Positions 57,601 to 64,000 of a stretch of 64,000 nucleotides of DNA are shown one piece after another. This DNA comes from Panicum virgatum. Lineage: Eukaryota > Streptophyta > Magnoliopsida > Poales > Poaceae. The DNA is taken from NCBI RefSeq assembly GCF_016808335.1, contig NC_053140.1, positions 27,770,086 through 27,834,085 on the forward strand, written 5' to 3'. Under the pieces are notes generated by a model, which saw only the letters and a program-made list of their open reading frames with translations, had not been told where the DNA came from and did no database searches. The translations under genes and the position numbers were made by a program. The stretch's first letter is position 1, and each line of letters starts with the position of its first letter.

Positions 57601-58151
57601 CGGTGGGAGCGGGCGCGAGCGCGCAGGGTGCGCGAGCCGGGCTGGAGCGAGCGGCGAAGCGAGCTGGGCTGCGGCGCTGGATCGGGCGAGTTGCTGGGCC
57701 GAGGTGGGGGGCGGGCTGCGCGAGAGAAGGGAAAGAGGGAGTGGGCCGCGGGTCTACTGGCCTAGGAGGAGAGGAGGGGCGCGCCCTGGGCTGAAGAAGT
57801 GGGCCGCGAGCGGGAAAGGAGGCAGGCCGGACTGGGTTAGCTGCTGGGTTGGGCCAGCTGGGCTGAGGGTTGGGTTTGGGTTTCTTCTTTTTTTCTTTTC
57901 CTTTTCTTTTTCAAACTCACTCAAACTATCTATTTGAATTCAATTCAAATTTGAATTCAAACTCCTATGCACTGAAACAAGTAAAACTATGCAACGGCAT
58001 GAATGCGCAAACAGTTAGCCCTAAAATAAATTTTAATTACTTATGCAACAAAATTAGATTAAATGCAAGCTAAGCAATTTAAATCCTTAGAAAATTTAAA
58101 TAAACCAATTAATTTTATTATTAACTAGGAAAGTTAAATTAGGGTGTTACA
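54681..58151 (-). mobile_element. 5' LTR of the young Del/Tekay-type element
   Basis: 3471 bp, the same length as the 3' LTR. The differing bases are at 54726, 54963, 55489, 56461 and 56613. At the first three this copy has lost a CpG (C to T or G to A), as expected from deamination of methylated DNA. Confidence 0.95.
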
Positions 58152-58156
58152 TTTGG

Positions 58157-59744
58157 TAGGACAAACACGTGGAGTTGTAAAGCTATGGAGGTTTCCTTTT
58201 TGATAAAAAACTTCCCAGACACATAAGCAGATAAAAAGGATCTTCCATCAAACCATATCTCACTGGTCAACAACTTAACAATTATGGGTTCCCTAAGATA
58301 TGATTCACAAGCTCAGGTTTAGCAAAGAATAAAAGGTATGCAAGCCAAACATAGAGAAGCACAAGGCCAGAGGATACCTTGAGTTTAATTTTAATGATTA
58401 ACCAAGATTTCATTTAAACTCATGTGTTAGGGAGAGTATGAGGGGTAGAGTGCACAAACCGTCGCGATGAAGATGATCGGAGCTAGTGCTAGTCAGCCAA
58501 ACCTGAGGTTCCACTACCCAATACAAGCTCTAATTCGTCTTTGCTTTTTGCATTCTGGTTCGTTCGGTGTTGTGCACGTATTGTGGGAGATCTCGAGTGT
58601 ATATGCATGAAAATTCCGAGAGATCTCCCCCACACTTGTTCTTGTACCTGGTGCTTATTCAAAAACAAAAATATGGAAACAAACTAATAGTTCTACCAGT
58701 TTTAAGAACTAGGGAGCTCCTAAAATTTATTGAAACTAAAATTTAATCTGACCAAAATACTTACTCAAGCAGGGCTGAATCAAGATTGCATTAGCATGAG
58801 TAGGCCGTGCAATATTAATCCAAAACCTCTACTTACCTTCCCACTTGAATTCAGCTCAATGACTTACCCATTTGGAATTTGATGTTTTCCCTGCATGGGT
58901 TAGTCCACATATACAACCAATATCTATAAAGGTATTAACTCTGAGGTTCATCAATCAAACTTGACACCATGTCAGTTTGACCGAAGAAGACATTTTAACC
59001 CAAACACCATGCTTGATTTAAAAGGCCTATGAATGTATTTCTAGACACACATCCAAACTAGAGCGTACGAGGACAGATAAAGGGAGCATGAAGCATGATT
59101 GAGCATTATTCAAAAGGAGATAGGCATGAGCACGAACCTAGTGATCCTCGGGCGACCTCCCGGCAGGACTTTGTTTAAGGTCAGAAGCAGGACATTGAGA
59201 GTACTTGCCATGATTTTTTTGTTGATGGAGATAATATTGTCACCATGGCAACTCCTCTTTTTTATTTTTTATTTTTTTATTATTCTTTTTAGAGAACAAG
59301 ATGCGAGGACATACACAAATTCTAAGACAGGATATGAATTGAGAAAGGAACTTACTTTGGAGCACTCACATACCTCCCCCACACTTGGAGTTTGCAAAAC
59401 TTCAAGTGTATGGAGTTCAAGTCTCCTTCTGTAGTTGTTCCTTCATCAAGGCATATCGAGGTGTTGTAGTTGGTGTAGCTCTCATGTTCGTTGGTGTTGC
59501 TTGTCAACCGTTCTCTTTGATCTTCCCGTGGAAAGGTTAGCGACCAAAAATACCTGAAGGAAAACTATATCCTAGAACATGCTCTTGCTTTTTATTGAAA
59601 GGAAAATAAATAAGTAGATAGATAAATGATAGTCCGGGCTATCTCCCAGCAGTGCTTTGTTTCTGGTCATAAGCTCGACCATGATAACCCTTGCAGCCAT
59701 CATTGGTGATGGGTCATTGTTTCACCACCAATTGTTGAACCTAG
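58157..59744 (-). other. Non-coding internal region of the minus-strand Athila-like element (right part)
   Basis: No gene is seen. It resumes the sequence interrupted at 49222. A purine/pyrimidine-biased stretch with T runs lies at 59210-59290. CCGGGCTATCTCCCAGCAGTGC (about 59635) and GGGCGACCTCCCGGCAGGAC (about 59149) are related short repeats. The pol region expected here has been deleted. Confidence 0.55.
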
Positions 59745-61118
59745 CTACAAGGTTAGTGTCACGGTGCACGCACGAAATCTGCAATGTTTATGATAAACAT
59801 ATATATCTACAACCAACCTTCTGAAAATTTTGGAAAAGTGGATCTTAAGTTGGTTGCAGTCCTCGTGTGTGCATGGTGCACTAAGCATGCCTAACTCTGG
59901 AGTTATATTGAATGAGCATGGTTTACTTGGTATGTCAAAAGTGAGATTCCCATGCTCATTTGAGGAATCCTTTTCATTGGACTCCAGAGTCAGTGCCTCA
60001 CAAAGTTCCATGGCCCATTGATTCTCCATCTCAAGAGATTCATTATGAAAGATCATAACTGTATCTCGATCAAGGTCGAGAACAATAGATTCTAGGCCAT
60101 TAGGAAGAGGCTCACACTCGGTCGAGGGTAATGATGATCGTTCATCTTCACAAGAGTGAAGGCTACATTCCGAGTCATGTTCTTCAGAGGATTCTAGAAC
60201 GCACAAGAGAACAGGCTCGGATGAAATGAATGGAGATGTCTGCATCATCTCCTCGAGTGAGTTCTGCTTGGGAAGGGGCTTTGCCAGAAGATTTTCTGAG
60301 CAAGAAGTAGTAGTGGCAAAAGCAGTTTCCCTAGGTAGTTCAGCTAGGCTCCCTTGAAGAGATGTGAGTGAATTTTCAAGTGGGTAGCCTATGAGAAGAT
60401 CAAAATCGAGGACATCGAAGATATGAAAGTCTAGGTGCACCTCGATTTTGTCTAAGGTTAGCAGCATAGCACTTGTGACCCCCCGACATTGAATAATGTG
60501 GCCAAAGGGACAACATTTGAGTAGCTTGTCGGATAGTCTTAGCGTAACGTTGCCCAACAAAGTGTACACCAAGTGCCATGGCATGATGTTAACCTCCATG
60601 ATGGGGTTAACATGGGCTTCTACAACAGTTCCTCCTATAGAGTATGGAATGATCGTGGAGGGTATACTCGTCCAAACATCTTCAGAAAAGCATATCGCTC
60701 CATCTGACCGTTCCTCCTTTACGACCTCCTCGAGAAATGGTTTATTAAGAGGATTGGGAGGAGAAGGAGATACCGTAGGACTAAGGGAATGTTCTGTCAG
60801 GAGATTGTGTAAGTGATCGATACTGACAGAAGAAAGTTGCTCCCTTAATTGGGCATCGTGGAGATTCGAGGTGTCTTGGATTGTGTAAGGGTAGACTTCA
60901 TGTCTAAACCCGAGCAAAAGATGTTCAACGATACATCATTGGGTAGATAGGTTTGAACTAGATGCCAAAAGGCGTAAGAATCTAGCCCAAGCTACACCTA
61001 TGGACTCCTTCCCTAATTGCTCGAAGTCGAGGATGTCAATCGGTAGGGAGTTTATGCATTTAATGAGAGAGAACGAGTGACAAAAGTCAGCTCTATGCTC
61101 TTCCCAATCACCATTCAT
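59745..61118 (-). pseudogene. Athila-like gag and protease remnant
   Basis: The minus strand reads from 61118. A gag piece (61118-60936, KESIGVAWARFLRLLASSSN) ends in a stop. Then a 390-codon frame (60917-59745) contains a region with the arrangement seen in Athila protease domains: MPWHLVYTLLGNVTLRLSDK, then IEVHLDFHIFDVLDFDLLIG. It continues with an acidic, Ser/Glu-rich tail. Compared with 43430-45426 it lacks RT. The 5' end is cut at 61133 by a hAT element. Confidence 0.75.
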
Positions 61119-61133
61119 ACATCCTATCGTGAG

Positions 61134-63728
61134 TAGGGTTGAAAATGGTCGGGATAAATCCCTTTCCGTTCTGCACCAATTTCTACATTTTACTGGCTCA
61201 TTTTCATATTTTCAGACAAATTTGGAATATGGGATATCAAATTCGGAATACGGGATACAAAATTCGGAAACAGGATGGAAATGGTTTGACTCGTATCTCG
61301 ATCGTTTCTGCATTTCCCGTATTATATCGGGATATCCCGATTTTAACAATTCGGTATATACCGCATTTGCGGCCCAAGTCCAGCAAGGTTCCAATTGTTT
61401 CCTAGCCCAACCCAAATCAACTAGGGCAACTCAATTACCCGACCAGGCCACCAGGCCCACCATGCAACGGACGCACAGTCCGTCGCCCCCTCCCTCTCGC
61501 CAGCCGCCTCTCGGTCCCCGACTCTCCGTCGCCACCACTCGCTAGTTCGCCCCGTCGGGCGTCGCTTCGCTTCGCCTAGTCTCCTCGCCTCGCCATCTCC
61601 AGACGCCGCGCGGAGACGCCAGCCCCCTCCTCGGCTCCTCCCTCAACTCGTCAGCCGCCTCACTGCCCCGAGGCCTCGACTCCTCGGTCCTCGCCAAGTC
61701 GCCGGCCCCTCCTCCGATCCTCCCCGAGACAGCCGGCGAGGCCTCCCCGCCTCATCCTCTTCGAATCAAGACCCGGCACCTCTGAATCAGTTCCCTTCCA
61801 CCACCCCTTCCCAAAGCCGAAACAAGTGGCAGTGGAGTGTGTTGCTCTTGGTAGGATCTAGTGCTAAAAGGGCTGCAACAGAAAGTGTGTGTGCTAGTTT
61901 TGCTCCAGCATCATCATCTGTAAATGCCAAAACAAGCGGCAGTGGAGTTGGCACACAAGCTATGGATGTACAGATAGATGAAAATAATGTTGCACCTGCA
62001 ACTCCAGCTCCAGAAGTTGTTGTTTTCGATGAGGAAGACCAATCGGATGAGGAAGACAAAGAGCAAGTCCACCTTACTGGTAAAAGGAAGAAGTGCACAT
62101 CTAATGTCTGGAACTACTTCACCAAAAACATTGAGGTTGTAGAGGTGAATGGAAAGCAGTATGCATAGTTGTGGGGGTACTGCGATTTCCCTAAATGCAA
62201 GCAGAGGTACAGAGCTGAGGGAAACAATGGGACGACTGGATTCAAGAACCATTTGAGGTCTGCGCATGGTACTGTGAAAGGACAACAGCAGCTCCATGTT
62301 GGTACTGAAATTACACATATTCAACCTTACAAATATGACCAAGAAGCTAGCTTAAAGAAATTAAATTTGGCAATAACCATGCTTGAGTATCCTTTCAATA
62401 TTGTTGAGCATGAGTATCTTGTTGATTTCATAAAATCTCTCCATCCTAGCTTCTCGATAAAGTCTCGTGTCACAATTAGGAAGGAAATAATGGAGAAATT
62501 TGTGGAAGAAAAGGATAAATTGTATGCATAATTGAAATATATGCAATGCCGCTTTAGTGCAACCATGGATATGAGGACCTCATGCCAAAACAAAGGGTAC
62601 ATGTGTGTCACCATTCATTGGATAGATGATGATTGGTGTATGCAAAAGAGAATTATCGGTTTCTTCAATGTAAAAGGCATACCGGTGCTAAGTTGTCGGA
62701 GTCAGTCACTGAAGTTATGGTCAAATGGTACATTGAGAATAGACTATTTGCTTTGACTTTAGACAATGCTAGTTCAGATGAAGTGGCAGTCCAAGATATA
62801 ATTTCAGATCTGAAATAGAATGGTAATGGCTCCATAGTTTGTGATGAAATATTTTTCCATGTTAGATGTGCTTGTCATATACCCAATTTGGTTGCTAGGG
62901 ATGGGCTGAAAGTAATTTCAGCAACAATTGCAAAGGTCAAATCACTTGTACTAGCTGTGAAAGGATCTCCATTACAATGGGAGGAACTTATGAAGTGTGG
63001 CAATGAATCTGGGTTGGATACAAAGAGGGGTATCTCGCTGGATATAACAACTAGGTGGAATTCTACCTATCTAATGCTAAGAGATACTTTGTACTACAAG
63101 GATGCTTTTACGAGGCTTAAGTCTTCAAATCGCCGTAGGTATGCAAAGATTTTTCCCTCTAATGCTGAATGGGACAAAGCTCTTACACTTTTTCAGTGCT
63201 TGAAGAAGTTTTATGATCTTAATGAAATTCTCTCCGGTACTTCGTATCCTACTGCAAATTTGTTTTATAAAGGTTTCTGTGATATAAAGCTCTTGCTTGA
63301 TGATTGGTGCTTTAGTGGTGATGCCACAATTAGTAAAATGACTACTGCCATGAATGAGAAATTTGAGAAGTATTGGCAGCAGTCCAACATTGCTCTAGCT
63401 GTAGCTTGTTTTCTTGATCCTAGATACAAGAAAAAGCTTATAGAATACTATATGAGGAAGTTCTATGGTGATCAGTATCAAGTTGAGCTTGATGAATTTG
63501 TTAGTGTGGTAAAGAAACTATATCAGTTTTATGCTAGTTCTGCTCCTGCATCAACAAAAACAAAGAGTAAAGCAGCTGGTCCTATTGGTACAGCAGATAT
63601 GTTAATGGAAAATTTAGACAATGACCTTGAAGCCTTCTTATATAGTCAAAATCAACCTGGTATTATTGAGTCAAATGAGTTGGAGAAGTACATAGCAAAA
63701 CCACTTCTAAAAATTCCTGGTCAGTTTG
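61134..63728 (+). mobile_element. hAT element 2, 5' part
   Basis: It starts TAGGGTTGAAAATGGTCGGG, a hAT-type terminal repeat, inside the Athila-like gag remnant. The adjacent 8 bp are ATCGTGAG (61126-61133). A leader with inverted words (GGGATATCCCGA) and a GC-rich block (61480-61790) precede the transposase gene. The right end is not seen: at 63729 a Del/Tekay LTR begins. Confidence 0.78.
61839..63728 (+). pseudogene. hAT transposase 2 (BED finger, catalytic segment), broken
   Basis: A BED-type zinc finger spans 62080-62270 (KRKKCTSNVWNYF, CDFPKCKQRY, NHLRSAHG), interrupted by a stop at 62166-62168. The core follows: LEYPFNIVEHEYLVDFIKSL, a stop at 62529-62531, KGYMCVTIHWIDDDW, a frameshift near 62675, the catalytic-Asp segment FALTLDNASSDEVA (missing in the hAT copy at 16853), a stop at 62816-62818, then HVRCACHIPNLV, TRWNSTYLML and a DUF4413-like region to 63530. 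The C-terminal dimerisation domain is absent because the sequence is cut at 63728. Confidence 0.85.
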
Positions 63729-64000
63729 TGTAACACCCTAGTTTAATTTCCAGCATTTTATAATAAATTTAATTGGCTTTATTTAAATTTCTAAGGTTAT
63801 TGTGTTAGACTGGCATTTAATCTAAAATTTTGTTCCTTAAGTAATTAAAATTTTATCATAGGTTTAAATCTTGTTGTTGCATTCATGCTGGAGCATCTCT
63901 TTTATTTGTTTGAGTGTTAGTGTTGAATTCAAATTTGAATTTGAATTCGAATAGTATTAGTTTGGTTTGAATTAGGAAAAAAGGAATAGAGGAAGAAACC
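63729..64000 (+). mobile_element. Start of a Del/Tekay-type LTR, plus strand
   Basis: It begins TGTAACACCCTAGTTTAATTT. The first 270 bp run parallel to the start of the young element's LTR (read from 58151 on the minus strand): TTAATTGG, TTTAAATTTCTAAGG, GCATTTAATCTAA, AAGTAATTAAAATTT, TTGAATTCAAATTTGAA. There are many differences, so it is an older member of the same family. It is cut by the window edge. Confidence 0.8.

Larger units (their letters stand above)
49223..58151 (-). mobile_element. Complete young Del/Tekay-type gypsy element, non-autonomous
   Basis: The TSD TTTGG is at 49218-49222 and 58152-58156. Two LTRs of exactly 3471 bp enclose an internal region of only 1987 bp. The minus-strand orientation is shown by the primer binding site next to 54681-58151, the polypurine tract next to 49223-52693, and the minus-strand gag-protease ORF. 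RT, RNase H and integrase are absent, so any movement must have been driven by another element. It inserted into the minus-strand Athila-like remnant. Confidence 0.96.

Noticed and set aside
59099..59434. 111-codon open frame on the plus strand
   Set aside because: It lies in the non-coding internal region of a minus-strand Athila-like element, with a T-rich hydrophobic stretch and no domain.

Overview
This window is a stretch of a grass nuclear genome, probably panicoid. It is dominated by nested transposable elements. The lines of evidence are G-type lectin receptor-kinase sequences, CACTA, hAT and Ty3/Ty1 elements of typical grass lineages, spliced transposon genes, and the contrast between GC-rich leaders and AT-rich spacers. 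The species cannot be named from the sequence alone. Only one open reading frame looks like an intact host coding region: a receptor-kinase cytoplasmic domain at 13083-14102 (-) that lacks its ectodomain. I see no bacterial-type, organellar, rRNA or functional tRNA genes.

Layout, left to right. 1-3345: LTR and 3' internal part of an Athila-like Ty3/gypsy element on the minus strand. 3400-8446: 3' part of a Tat-lineage gypsy element on the plus strand (end of integrase, six or more 137-bp tandem repeats, a decayed antisense ORF, 3' LTR). 8447-9728: Athila-like LTR on the plus strand, inverted relative to the one at position 1, followed by a degenerate tRNA-Asp-type primer binding site. 9768-12461: decayed Ty1/copia pol and 3' LTR. 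13083-14102: the kinase ORF. 15490-32460: units with tRNA-like A and B boxes, split by a complete hAT element (15761-20209, 8-bp duplication) and, only 20 bp further on, a complete 11.9-kb CACTA element (20230-32118, 3-bp duplication). The CACTA element carries a decayed TNP2-type transposase gene and a second spliced gene ending in a Ulp1-like (C48) protease domain.

33389-33715 is a MITE. 33749-40469 is a lectin receptor-kinase pseudogene exploded by two solo LTRs, a 3.6-kb Del/Tekay-like one at 34351-37957 and a 1.6-kb copia-like one at 38552-40148, each with an exact 5-bp target duplication. 41430-41960 holds a Mutator-like end and a GC-rich 167-bp tandem duplication. 41977-49217 plus 58157-61133 is an Athila-like pile-up: one plus-strand element truncated in reverse transcriptase, then two minus-strand LTRs and a minus-strand gag/protease remnant.

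49223-58151 is a very young minus-strand Del/Tekay-type element. Its two 3471-bp LTRs differ at only five positions that I could find. It has an intact TSD and a tRNA-iMet primer binding site, but its short internal region is chimeric, with no capsid core, reverse transcriptase, RNase H or integrase. 61134-63728 is a second, decayed hAT transposase gene, cut by the start of another LTR of the same Del/Tekay family at 63729.

The order of insertion can be read from the nesting: Athila-like elements are old hosts, the hAT and CACTA elements came later, and the 49223-58151 element is the youngest. The parts most worth a second look are that chimeric non-autonomous element, the CACTA element with a third block of terminal-type palindromes in front of its protease gene, and the regularly spaced tRNA-like units around the hAT and CACTA insertions.
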